This document shows, in pieces, positions 24,742-35,274 of a DNA stretch of 64,000 nt. Made by a program: the position numbers and the translations under genes. This DNA comes from Madurella fahalii (taxonomy: Eukaryota > Ascomycota > Sordariomycetes > Sordariales). Below the pieces are notes generated by a model that had not been told where the DNA came from, did no database searches, and saw nothing but the letters and a program-made list of their open reading frames with translations. Positions within the stretch are counted from its first letter, which is position 1; every line of letters begins with the position of its first letter. Where the stretch lies: assembly GCA_029876055.1 (NCBI GenBank), contig CM056876.1, positions 5,394,001-5,458,000 on the forward strand, read 5' to 3'.

Positions 24742-26622
24742 AATTTCTCTCGTATTTCTCGTACTTCTCGTGGTCTTATTTCTTCTTCCTGTCTGGGCCT
24801 TCTTCTGGACCATGATATGATGAGGTCTATGCCTCGATGGCGGATGGGAGACGCAGTGAGGATGGCGAGCTCCTTTGGTTTCTTTGCGGTCATTACCGAT
24901 CGGTTGGGATCCAAGTTACGGCAAATGCCAAACATAGAATGTCTGTTTAATTTCCGCCACTGCAGCACGGCAGAGGTGATTAACAATCAAAGTGTCCCGG
25001 TTGACCCGAGAAAGATGTGCACAGGGCTCGGCGCCTCCAAAGGCGTACGGACCGCGAGGTGAGATATCACTTAAAACTGGCGAGAGCGAGCTGGTGCCCG
25101 GCGTTTTCCTCCAGGTAGACAGACGGCCGTCTTCATGCCCATTGCTGGGTATATCAGGCCCTTTCAAACCTGTTTTCCCTCGCGCATGTTTGGAGTAGGC
25201 GGCCGGTTTCTCAGTGCAAGGGGATGGGTAGGACGACGGGATGCAAAGTCACGTCACATCCATCTCATAGAGGAGTCCTATCTCAGCCTGCATCTCTGTG
25301 AGTAGCGATGCACACTAGGATGTAGGAACTTGAAAGCGTTATAATCCGCGCCGAGTATGGCCGTTCGCTTCCAGTCTAGCTGTCAACGGCACCGCTCAGC
25401 GCCACTGTAGCGGTCTATGTGAGACGAGGCTGTGCCTTGCTAGCTACCAAGTGACAATGAGGAATGGCAATTTTGCTCCGATCTTATATCATGTGCCACC
25501 AGGAAGGAGTACAAGGCTGCTGATGTTGTGCCAAGACGGGCACTGACAGTCTCTACGCCATTCAAGCTTCGGCCCGCTTTTCCTGTCAACAAACCGCCTC
25601 ATGTAAGTAACGGTGTCGGCGTGAATTGGAGGCGCGGACATGATGAGTTAAGCATCTCCTGCTTCTGACTCATCGAGAGCGTATCCACAGGAAGGCACCG
25701 TCGGATGCAGAAAGTTCGTGATTCTTTGCAGGGCGCGTCATGGGCTCCACCTCCGAATCTGTTGGTCTGTGCATACCGCAGCCAAGCGCAGTCTTGGCGA
25801 GCTGCGGGCCCTTTCCCCGGCCAGAAGACAGGCGCCTCCAAAAGACCCAGGGCTCCCCCTGGTGGTCATCGGGCAGCGTGTTCCACAGCCTCCGGCCATC
25901 GAGCATCTCGTGCCAAGCCTTTCCCTTTCATTTGCTTTTGCCTGTAAACAACCTCGGGCGCTCGAGCCTTTGGTTTTTCCTGCTGGTGCTTTGGATATCG
26001 CATCCTCTGAGCGCCAGTATTTTGTTTAGCCGTCGTTTCCGTCGCTGATTGCGCCCATTTCGAGGCGCTGACGGAGCCGACGGGAACATTTGGCCAACCA
26101 GCGGGTCACTTGAACTCCGGTCTTGTTTCAATCCACCGCGTCATACAACTAGAATTCGCTCTTTTCTGGCCCCCTTTTCTTGCATCAGAACCCCCGTGTT
26201 TGCTTTGTATCGCTAGCCGATACCCAGTTCTGGCGTCCCCACTGCACCATCTAGGATTCTAGACCGTGGCCTAGCGATTGCCGCCGACCGGGCTCCTCGT
26301 AGTCCGGACCATCGCTTGTCAGGGCCAACCCCAGGGGGGTTCTTTTGTGTCAAAAGAAACCGGCGATAAGGACGCAATTGTCGAGGAACAGTGGCAATCA
26401 TCCGTCGACACGAGGCACCGTTTCCGGATCGTCGGAAGCGGACAAGCCTTCCCCGTCTCCGCCGCAGCGGGCGGCTTGTGGCTTGTGTCTCGGTCATTGT
26501 CCCGCCGCCAGCGTGTCTCCTGTCACCTCGCTTGGGCTGCTCGAGCGTTCCGCCCTTGAGCTGCTGCACTGTCGGCTTTTCGACTGCTGCTTCCCTCACC
26601 TCCACCTGTCTAAACTGCGACC
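24742..26622. other. Long intergenic region, no gene seen
   Basis: About 1.9 kb without a recognisable gene on either strand. The last 450 bases, CT-rich toward 26620, should be promoter and leader of the ubiquitin-fold gene. Confidence 0.45.
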
Positions 26623-27387
26623 ATGGCGGACGGGCCCCAGACTAGTGGCGGTCAATCGTCGGATCAGAACACGCTAGAGCAACCGACCGACTCAGCACCG
26701 ATCGAAGACGTAGAGCAGGAAACAACGAAAGAGCAGATCCAAGTTAGACCAGCCAATGACGAGACTGCGATGCAGTCGGGTGCAGCGGCGACCGAGGTGG
26801 ATCCATCCAGGGAAAAGGATAAGGAAGAACCGCCTCCATCGGTCGAGAAGCGGAGAGAGGGCGATTCCCTCTCGATAGGGCCGTCGGATCTGCCGCCGCC
26901 CGCTATCCCGGAAGACTCGCCTGTCTGCACCATCACGCTCCTCCTTCCCACGGGGGCCCGGCACCCTTACCGGATTGACGAGAAATACCTTACCAAACGC
27001 AATGTCGATCCCCGACGTCACCGACTCTGGCGCCAAAGATCCATTCAGCATTTCTGTCTATAAACTGAAAGAGTTGATACTGAGAGAGTGGCGGGAGGAG
27101 TGGGAGGGTAAACCGGCGAGTCCGAGCAGCATCCGGTTAATCCATTTCGGGAAGCTGTTGGACGATAAGGAGCAGTTGAAGAGTGAGTTATTCTCCCTGG
27201 TTTCTGGCGCCGCGGCCGGCTGACTGTCCGAGCAGAGTATCAGTTTAGCGTGGACAGCCCAAACGTCGTCCACATGTCAGTGCGGCCGGCAGAGATGCTG
27301 GAGGAGGAGGAGGCTGGCAAGGGCAAGACGAGCAGCCGGGAAGGGAGGACCCGCGAGGGAGGGGGCGGGTGCTGTGTGATCTTATAG
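26623..27387 (+). CDS. Membrane-anchored ubiquitin-fold protein (UBL3/MUB-like), with an apparent frameshift
   Basis: An acidic, low-complexity N-terminus (about 1-100) is followed by a ubiquitin-like fold: VCTITLLLPTGARHPYRIDE, then KDPFSISVYKLKELILREWR, SSIRLIHFGKLLDDKEQLK/KYQFSVDSPNVVHM. The C-terminus is GGGGCCVIL, a CAAX box (CVIL) suited to geranylgeranylation with an adjacent cysteine for palmitoylation, as in MUB/UBL3 proteins of plants, animals and fungi. A 53-bp intron (27183-27235, GTGAGT...GGCTGAC...GAGCAG) is clear. The frame changes between KRNV and IPDVTDSGAK at about 27004-27012. No intron of workable length fits, so about two bases appear to be missing; this is either a sequence error or a real lesion. 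Start at the first ATG. Confidence 0.8.
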
Positions 27388-28007
27388 AAGGCCGGATGCT
27401 GCTGGGCGCCTCGCCTCAGGAGCTGCGTAGGCTTCAGCCATTGCAGCGTATTGCAACGCGGAGGATGAACATGGGGACGGCCATTTTGGGGTATCTATTG
27501 GCTTCTTGGACATTCAACTGCATTTATGTGGTAAGGAGCTGGCTGGCGATGTCTTATACGAGTATCCTTATTTTTCCTTTTCGATGCTTATACGGGGTAA
27601 GGGCTGGACTTGGCGTTCGCGTTTGTAGCTATTTTGGTAAACGGTTAAGGCGGGATAGACAGTCCTGTCTGCATTGTCTTGCATTTTGCGTCTTTGGTGA
27701 CTTGTTGGGCCATCCCGCACATTTTTGTCATGTGGCTTGAGGGTACTGCTCGTCCCTCATGCCTTCTGCTGTGACGACCTTGTAAACTGGGAAAAATTCA
27801 ATGGGGAAAGAAAAAGAGTTCATGGGGGTAATCTAGACCCTCTCGTTCCCGTGTCTATGGCTGTTGTGCTTGCCCGATCCCGAGTACCGGCGATAATGTA
27901 CACAGCTCTCCGGCCCGGCCCGGCGCCGCCGTACCCTGCCTAGGCCCGCCCAGCTCTCCCAGCCGGCCGGCCCATCATTAGCATTTACTCTCTGTCTTCC
28001 CCACTCC
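27388..28007. other. 3' region between convergent genes
   Basis: The ubiquitin-fold gene (+) and ump1 (-) converge here. No coding segment was recognised. Confidence 0.45.
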
Positions 28008-28554
28008 TCACATCTTCAATTTCCTTTCCATCTCATCATGGACCCCGACCACCGCCCTCGTCTCCTCGCCCGTGAACACATCCTCCCACGTGATGGTATC
28101 GTCCCTCCCACTCAGGATCTCTTCGTGCACGCTCCCCATCCCACCAACGCACCCGCCGGACCCGCCCAGGGCCATGGGCTTCCACTCGCCGTCGCGCGTG
28201 ATCTTGAGCTCCATCCCGCGGCGGATCGGCTCCGCCATGCCGTAGGTCCGGCGCAGCGTCTCCATGCGCAGCGCCTCGCGCGTGGCCTCCCACGACTTGA
28301 GCCGCGCCTCGAGCGGGTGCGCCGACGACGGCTTGTCCGCCGTGAGCGGGGACGGGCCGACGCCAGCCCGCAGCGTGTCGTGCAGGCCCGGGGCTGACGG
28401 GGCGCCCGCGCTGCGCTCGGCGATGTGGCTGAAGGAGGTGAGGTGGGAGTCGGCGGGTACGATGCGGAGAGACTTGGGCGCGCGGGCGTTAGTTCGAGGG
28501 TTTCTGTTTCTGTCGGGTTTGGGGGGGAGGGGCTCGGAGGGGATGCTTTACCAT
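28008..28554 (-). CDS. ump1: Proteasome maturation factor Ump1/POMP
   Basis: Ump1 is the chaperone that drives half-proteasome dimerisation and is the first substrate of the new 20S particle. Exon 1 contributes only the ATG (28554-28552). A 79-bp intron (GTAAAG...CTAACGCCCGCGCGCCCAAG) follows, and exon 2 is 28472-28008; 155 residues. The start MSLRIVPADSHLTSFSH and GAPSAPGLHDTLRAGVG match the family, as do HPLEARLKSWEATREALRME, LRRTYGMAEPIRRGMELKI and the C-terminal blocks VHEEILSGRDDTITWEDVF and VGVHDEMERKLKM. A glycine-rich GSGGCVGGMG insert sits before VHEEIL. Divergent from the ABC gene at 29026. Confidence 0.93.
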
Positions 28555-29025
28555 CTTGGCTTTTGGGTGGTGGGACGTGCAGGCGACGGTGATGGTGTGC
28601 TGCTTCGGCCGCTTGATTTCTGCGTGGCTTTGAAGTCTATGCTACTTGCCCCGGCACGAAGGTTGGATTATGTTGTGGCGGAACACTGGTGACGAGTGGT
28701 TGGTGACGGTGGAGGTGTAGATCGAAGCTTGGGTCGAGCTGGCAGCTAGCGGAAGCAAGGAAGCTCTCAAGGCTCCAGCAGCCTCGCGTTCCAGCGATCT
28801 GGGGCAACCCACCTGGGTCCCTTCTAGGCGCCCACTGCCGCGCCAACAAATGGGGCAGATTACATAATACAGCCCGGCCCAATTATCCCCGGTTATTCCC
28901 CACAGCACCGATGCTCTGTCCGACTCGGCAGCAAACTCCCTGGTTGGAAGTGTTATGCTTGACTCACTGTTCGCCGGTTGCGACATGATGGCCTTTCCAG
29001 AGACTGCGGGAGCCCAATTGACAGG
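28555..29025. other. Divergent promoter region between ump1 (-) and the ABC ATPase gene (+)
   Basis: 471 bases between the two start codons, with no coding segment recognised. Confidence 0.5.
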
Positions 29026-31023
29026 ATGCGTATTCCCCCTGTACCTCCGCCTATAATCCGCATCGCCAATGGCACCTTCTACCGGCACCAACCCGGTGCC
29101 GCGTCGCATCCACACTCGCATCCGAATCCGGCGCTCTTTAAGGGCCTAAACTTTGAGCTGTCCGCGCGAGCCAAGCCACGACGCAACTGGGCCGTCGTAG
29201 GTCCGTCGCTCTCGGGGAAAACTACCTTCCTGCAAATCCTCCGCGGGCAGCATCTCTGTTTCCCGCCCACATCCCGCTCGTTCCCGTACCTCAGCACCGA
29301 TGATGTCCCCTACCGGCTGAGGACGCCGGCCCTTGCCATCCAGTATGTCGGCTTTGATGCCAATGGCGGCGCCGCCCTTGGCCCGGCCACGTCCACGTAC
29401 TTGTCAGCGCGGTACGAGTCGCGGAGGGAGATCACCGACTTCTCGCTCAGGGACTTTCTCCTGGGTAACATGCAGCTTAACCCCTCCAAGCTTCCCGGTG
29501 ACGAGGGCGTGGACCCAAAGCTCTTTGAGCGCGTAGTGGTCGATTTGCGCCTCGAGAGCCTACTGGATCTGCCCGTGTCGTTCTTGTCGAACGGCCAGGG
29601 GAGGAGGGCGCGCATTGCGCGGGCCCTGCTTACGAGCCCAGAGGTCTTGCTGCTTGATGAGCCGTTCATGGGATTGGATCCGCCAACCGTTGCAGGGCTG
29701 AGTCCGCTGCTGCGCTCGCTCGCCGAGAGAGCGAGCCCGCGGTTGGTGTTGAGTGCCAGGCCGCAGGATCCGTTGCCGGATTGGATCACGCATCTCGTGT
29801 ATCTCCGGACGGATGCTCAGGTCGGGCTTATAGGCGCCAAAGAGGCTGTCTTGGACGACCTCAGAAAGTACGTTCGAGGGGTCCAGAATGGCGGCCCAGA
29901 GGATGAGACGATGCCTGTGCATGCTCTGAGCGAAATAGGCCGGACGCTTACCGAAGATGGCGTTGGGGGTGAGGCCGTGGGCGGAGAATTCTCTGTGAGC
30001 ATTGCCCACGGAATCGACGAGAGGCCGGCAGCAGGCAGGCATCTCGGAGAGCCGCTTGTCGAGATGGATGGCTGCAAAGTCAGATATGGAGACAAGGTAG
30101 TGCTTGGGAATTGGACTGAGGAAAGAGACGGGAAATCCGTCACCGGCCTTCACTGGACCGTCCGGAGAGGAGAGAGATGGGCTGTCTTTGGGCCGAATGG
30201 TTCCGGAAAAACTACTATCGTTTCGCTTCTCTGCTCTGACCATCCTCAGACCTACTCGCTTCCGATCAAACTCTTTGGCCGCAGCAGACTTCCAGAACCG
30301 GGATCCGGACAGCGCCCTCTCACATTCTGGGATATCCAGTCCCGCGTCGGGCACTCGAGCCCTGAGATACACCAGCATATGCCGCGCAACCTGACGGTCC
30401 GCCAAGTGCTTGAGAGCGCGTGGGCTGACACGTTCCGCAGCAAGCCAACGCTTGACGATGCGGCTAGGGGTCGGGTTGAAGCCACGCTGAAATGGTTTGA
30501 GCATGAACTTAATCCTGCCTCTCATAGGCAGTTATCATTTGGTGGCACTGCAAGTGGTTCTATTGCGTGGGCAAGCGACTACGTATTTGGTGAGCTCTCA
30601 TTCAGCGCGCAGCGCGTCTTGCTTTTCCTCCGGGCAATCATTAAGCACCCGGACATCGTGGTGCTCGATGAGGCCTTCAGCGGGATGGACGATGCTGTCA
30701 GGGACAAGTGCATGCTTTTCCTTGCGTTTGGGGAGGAAAAAATGTACTCATCTGGCTCGGGCAGCCGGCCCCATACTGGATGGACCGTGGTTGCGAGCCC
30801 AGCCGCAGAGTCTGGGACGGTTAGAGTGAAGGGGCTCTCGGGCCGGCAGGCGTTGATCTGCATCAGCCATGCCAAGGAGGAGGTTCCCGATTGCGTGAGA
30901 GAGTGGCTCTGCCTGCCGGAGCCTAACACAGGTCTAGCGGCGAGGTTCGGGCAGCTTGATGGCCCGCTAAGGACGGACTCGAGGCGGTGGGCAGAGATCT
31001 GGGGCTTTGGGAAATGTGAATAG
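29026..31023 (+). CDS. Soluble twin-domain ABC ATPase (Ydr061w/ModF-like)
   Basis: 665 residues from the ATG at 29026 (an in-frame ATG at 28978 would add 16). Two nucleotide-binding domains and no TM segments. NBD1 has Walker A GPSLSGKTT (about 62-70), signature SNGQGRRARIARAL and Walker B EVLLLDEPFMGLD. NBD2 has Walker A GPNGSGKTT (about 388-396), a weak signature (ELSFSAQRVLLFLRAI) and Walker B DIVVLDEAFSGMDD. H-loop-like residues are less clear. This matches fungal homologs of yeast Ydr061w, whose function is not established; by architecture it is not a membrane transporter. It lies 39 bases upstream of the ketopantoate reductase open frame. Confidence 0.88.
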   Translation: MRIPPVPPPIIRIANGTFYRHQPGAASHPHSHPNPALFKGLNFELSARAKPRRNWAVVGPSLSGKTTFLQILRGQHLCFPPTSRSFPYLSTDDVPYRLRTPALAIQYVGFDANGGAALGPATSTYLSARYESRREITDFSLRDFLLGNMQLNPSKLPGDEGVDPKLFERVVVDLRLESLLDLPVSFLSNGQGRRARIARALLTSPEVLLLDEPFMGLDPPTVAGLSPLLRSLAERASPRLVLSARPQDPLPDWITHLVYLRTDAQVGLIGAKEAVLDDLRKYVRGVQNGGPEDETMPVHALSEIGRTLTEDGVGGEAVGGEFSVSIAHGIDERPAAGRHLGEPLVEMDGCKVRYGDKVVLGNWTEERDGKSVTGLHWTVRRGERWAVFGPNGSGKTTIVSLLCSDHPQTYSLPIKLFGRSRLPEPGSGQRPLTFWDIQSRVGHSSPEIHQHMPRNLTVRQVLESAWADTFRSKPTLDDAARGRVEATLKWFEHELNPASHRQLSFGGTASGSIAWASDYVFGELSFSAQRVLLFLRAIIKHPDIVVLDEAFSGMDDAVRDKCMLFLAFGEEKMYSSGSGSRPHTGWTVVASPAAESGTVRVKGLSGRQALICISHAKEEVPDCVREWLCLPEPNTGLAARFGQLDGPLRTDSRRWAEIWGFGKCE

Positions 31024-31062
31024 ACGGAGCAGCTAGTCTAGATTAATGCCAGACAGTTTGTC

Positions 31063-32458
31063 GTGAAGGGAATCTCGGATCAGATGGCCGACTTTTACCC
31101 TAACCCTGGTGGTGCAATGTCAAAACTTCTCTCCCAGATCTGGATCCACTTCGCAACCGCGTCACGCCTCCGTCCAAGCCAACAAAATGGGCCTGCAATG
31201 GCTTCCAAATTCAAACGCGCGCTCACCGCTAGCGGTGACAATGCCATACATATCCTCGGCATCGGAAACCTGGGCAAATATGTGGCTCACACGCTGATGA
31301 AGCAGAATCCACGGTCACTAGCGCCCATAACCCTGCTGTTCCATCGCAAGAGGCTCCTTGCCGACTGGAACAATGGCGGCCGTGTCATCCAATGCATCAC
31401 ACACGGGAAAGTTGACAGAAGAGGCGGCTTCAAGATTGAGGTTCTCCCGAATTCGGACATGGACGGCTCACTGGACGAAGGCGTTACTACACCAATCAAG
31501 AATCTGATCGTAGCGACCAAGTCATATGCAACGACTAGCGCTCTGAATCTAATCAAGCACCGGCTGAACGAGGAGTCGAATGTGCTCTTTCTCCAGAACG
31601 GCATGGGTAAGCTCGGGGCCCAAGTTCATTGCTGAGCTCGGCCCGGCTCTGACCGTAATTATTCTAGGGATTATGGAAGAGGTTTCCGAGCATATATTCC
31701 CCGATCCGCGGACTCGTCCAAGGTATTGGGCCGGTGTATATAGCACCGGTAGTATCCACAGTACTGCGCCGTTTCACGTTGTCCATGCTGGCCGTGGATC
31801 CCTCCTCGTCGGCCTTGTCGGGGACTCGAACGGTCCATCCCACCCCGACGCAGTGCCCAGTAACCACATGTTACAGCAGCTCCTAGATGACGACATCCTA
31901 GGCACCGAGCTAGTCTCTCCCGAGAAGATCAAGCGGGCCCAGCTTCGAAAGCTCGTTGTCAGCTCCATAATCGACCCTCTAACAGTCCTTTTCAACTGCA
32001 CCAACGGAGAGGTCTTTAATAGCAAGCCGAGGATGGCTCTGCTTCGCTTACTTGTGCGTGAGACGGGTCGCATCGTCAGAGGCCTGCTGGGCGACCTATC
32101 AGATGAGGATTGGCAGGTCTTCTCGGGCAATCCGTTGCGTGAATTGGTCGTTTCGGTTAGTGCAAAGACTTCCCAGAGCACCAGCTCGATGCTGCAGGAT
32201 GCCCGGGCTGGCAGGCGGACTGAGATCGATTACATCAACGGCTATCTCACCACACAGGCCGATAGATTGCGCCTGAAGTGGAACATCAACGATACGATTA
32301 TCAGAATGGTCAAACAAGGGCTGCCACTAGAGGACAAGGATATTCCTGAGATCTTCCCACTCAGTGGCTATAAAGGTCGCTCTGTCGCCTTGACCTTGGC
32401 GATGCTTCAATCCGGGCGAGATAAATGTCCAGCAGCTGCCCGCCTCCCAGCTGGGTGA
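31063..32458 (+). CDS. pan5: 2-dehydropantoate 2-reductase (ketopantoate reductase, Pan5-like)
   Basis: Makes pantoate from ketopantoate with NADPH in the pantothenate/CoA pathway. Exon 1 ends at 31606 and exon 2 is 31668-32458; the 61-bp intron (GTAAGC...ATTATTCTAG) rejoins LFLQNGMG/IMEEV, the conserved NGxG motif. The Rossmann start is AIHILGIGNLGKYVAHTLM. Other blocks: LIVATKSYATTSAL, HPDAVPSNHM, RKLVVSSIIDPLTVLFNCTN (catalytic-lysine/Asn region) and TEIDYINGYL. The start is uncertain: 31063, 31117 and 31198 are all in frame, and the longer forms add a basic leader that could target mitochondria. The last 98 bases overlap the 3' end of the minus-strand caspase-like gene. Confidence 0.88.
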
Positions 32459-33827
32459 CAAACACCCGCGACGCGAGATCGGTCCCGCGCAGATCTTCCC
32501 TCATCAGCGAACACAGCCTCTGTACTGACAAAACGGGCACATCACCCATCCGATCCAGCGTCCTGCACAGCGACTGTGTCATCAGATCGCTTGGCACCAA
32601 GGCCGTCGGAGATTTGCCGAGTGATGAGGGGACGCAGACGCCCAACAGCTGCTTCGTCGAGGGCGACGAAATCATGCCCGCCTCGATCCGCATCTCGTGC
32701 TGCTCCGGCCCGGCCCCCGGTAGCGCGGTGCAGTCAAAAATGAGTAGGACGTCTCCAGGGCTCTGCATGACCGGGTCCCGCACGTCATCCCAGAAGAAGC
32801 TGCTTGTTGAAGGGTCGGGATCCCTTAGAAGTTGTCAGTTTTAAGTTGGCGTCATCCCCATCCGCTGGAGTTGGTAGATAGCGAGAGGCAAGATTCGTAC
32901 CTCGAAAACACCATCCTCCCGTCCACATCCAGACTCCCCCATCCGTGATAATAAATCACTAGCAAGCTGTCCCCGCCGTCCTCGGATTTCTCCAGAAACC
33001 GATCCAGCATAGTCTCCACAGCAGCAGTCGGGTAGTCCGCCGGTATCAGTCTGCACTGGACGCGGTATCCCTGCCGCTTGAAACAGGCACGTACCGCTTC
33101 AGTGTCGTTGTCCAGGCCGGGCGAGAGCAGCTGGCCGTCTTCGCCCCGGCGGTCGTGTTTCGCCCATGTTAGGATCAAGACGTGCACTTGGGAAGGGGGC
33201 CCTTTCTGGTTCGACTGGAAGGCGGGGCTGTGTAACACCGTGGCTGCTGTCGCTGTTGCCGTTGTGGCGGCCGTGACTGGGTCGCCGGAAAGGTGGCGGT
33301 TGGTGTAGCTTTCCTGGAGGAGCTGTTTCTGGAGGAGGAGAGGAGCTGGTGGTGGCTTTTTCCGTTCGAGCCCCTTGCCTTTGCTTCTAAAGTCGGATGT
33401 GGATGGATCCGATGACCCTCCGGCGCTGAGGACCGGATTGTTGGAGGATCTGACCGTCCTCGGCCAGCTGATGTTCTCGGGTGACGAGAGTGCTGTCTCT
33501 GTGTAGCCCTCCCTATCGGGAAACCACGGTGTTCCTGGGCTACGTGACTCGGTGGTATTGGGGCTTTGTCTGTGCCGCGTTAACGCTGATGTGCCGTTTC
33601 AGATGTGGTGTCGAGACGGACAGTGTCAATTCATCAAGAGCGTCGACTACCGAGCTAATCTTCTCGTCCCACGGGTGGCCGTCCTCGTCGCCAGCGTCTC
33701 CAACTCGGTCGTCGAGGCTCCGCGGGCCTGAGGGTAGGCTGGGCAGCGCCTCTACGCTAGCCGTCGAGAAGTCGTCCCTGAGAGCGGTGAGGTGGCGCTG
33801 CCACAGATGCGAAAATTCATTGTCCAT
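32361..33827 (-). CDS. Caspase-fold (peptidase C14-like) protein lacking the usual catalytic cysteine
   Basis: Exons 33827-33622, 33539-32901 and 32823-32361 give 435 residues. Intron 2 (77 bp, GTACGA...CTGACAACTTCTAAG) is firm; intron 1 (82 bp, GTCCGT...CACGTAG) is the only one found that keeps phase. After an N-terminal helical and low-complexity part, the fold starts VHVLILTWAKHD, continues NDTEAVRACFKRQGYRV, then DSLLVIYYHGWGSLD with the histidine at about 267, and GDVLLIFDCTAL at 304-316. Fungal relatives normally read (Y)GGHG and LDCCAA. Here the position of the second, catalytic cysteine is threonine 314. This points to a pseudoenzyme, perhaps a scaffold; function unknown. Confidence 0.7.
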
Positions 33828-35274
33828 GTTTAGTTGGAAGTAATCCCATGGTATTATCGATGCCCCGTGTCTATGCTTAGAGATCCGAATGGCTGGCTGG
33901 GCGATGTCGGCGTGTTCGAATCATGACCGCTCGTGCAGCTGACCCCTCCCGTCTATCAGACTGAGCGACTGCGAAACGGGGTACAAAGGCCACACCCAAG
34001 GAGAAAAAAAAAAAAAAAAAAGATGGTGTCGGCCGTCATCATGGCCGACCCTTGGCAGACCGACTATCACACATCCTCCCGGCTAAAAACGTCAGCCCCA
34101 GGGTAGTACTGCAGGAGAAGAGTTCCGGACGCAGGAATGAGCCTGGAGCCGGTGAATTCTGGTACGACGCCTGAGTGGTCCAGAGAGGCCTCTATCCAAC
34201 GGTCAGTCAAGAAAGCCTCTCCACCCCGTCAGCAGCCACCTTTGGGCGGACAGAGAATTGAGGTGGTTGTTGTTGGCGGTGCCACCTCGTGTTTCTCGGC
34301 ATATTACTCCCGCTAAGGCCAGGACCAACAGAGCAATGGAACCAACAGGCGGAGCGGTCGTCTGGATCTTTTCTGCCAACAACCTAAGGAGACAATCGCA
34401 TGATAGCACTGGAGTTAACACAGGTAATCCATTGCTGCGGAGCTGACTTACCTCGTTCCAGAGCTCTGTCAGCGACCCAGAAGGCCAGCGGGCATTTTTG
34501 GGCTACTTCTCCGTGGCTATGCTCTAGTAATGCACGCGCTGGGATAACGGCGACATCGAGTATTGTGGTTAGACCTTTCTCTAGGATGGACAAGCCCCTA
34601 GGGACAAGACACAAACGTCTGATGCGGGGGCTTGGTGCTTGGGCCGGCAGCCCTACTACCATACCGTTACTTGATCTCCATTGAGCAACTGGCTAAGGGG
34701 TGATCTAACAAGTTTTTGGAGACTTGGGACAACAGCTAACCGTCATTTTATGCGCATCTTGGCTGGGTTGGCCGGTGATTCTTCTCTGCCAATGCGAGGT
34801 GGAACGGGGTGGTGTCCGCCCTGATAGGCAGGCCGTACCGAGACCGCTCAAAGACTTCCCGGCTCCTTTGAACCACTGCGTCGGGTTCTCTGGAAAATTG
34901 GGGGCCATCTGCGGTATCCCGTAGACCTCGAAACCCGCTGCAAAGGGGCTAGCCCCCAGAGACCACGACATTGTGTTTCTATCCTCACTTCCAAGCAGTC
35001 CAATAGTGGTGTGATATATATATATTTTTTTTCTAGGTACCTGACATATTCTGGGCGTCATTCTATTTCGTGCCCGGTGCCCGGTGAAAGAAAGAAAGGA
35101 TGTATGTCATTACGCAGCATAAAGTATTCCCGCAAATATCCCGGCGGTATCAAAGGCAGCCCAAGTTACTCCAGCCCAATCTTCAAGTGGTATCTCAACA
35201 CATCCAGGACCAACGATGTTCCCTGCCTCATCAGCAGTCCGAAAGATAGCGCCAATCCACATGACCCAACAAAT
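33828..35274. other. Intergenic region with a poly-A tract and a weak gene-like signal
   Basis: Contains 18 A at 34004-34021. On the minus strand at about 34500-34204 a reading (NARWPSGSLTELWNE/VVGRKDPDDRSACWF) crosses a good GTAAGT...TCCTTAG intron (34375-34448 or so), but no family was recognised, so it is not called a gene. Confidence 0.35.
34004..34021. repeat. Poly-A tract (18 A)
   Basis: An uninterrupted A run in the promoter region of the caspase-like gene (poly-T on that gene's strand). Confidence 0.9.

Noticed and set aside
29560..30525. Minus-strand open frame opposite the ABC gene
   Set aside because: Shadow frame; the plus strand has clear Walker motifs.
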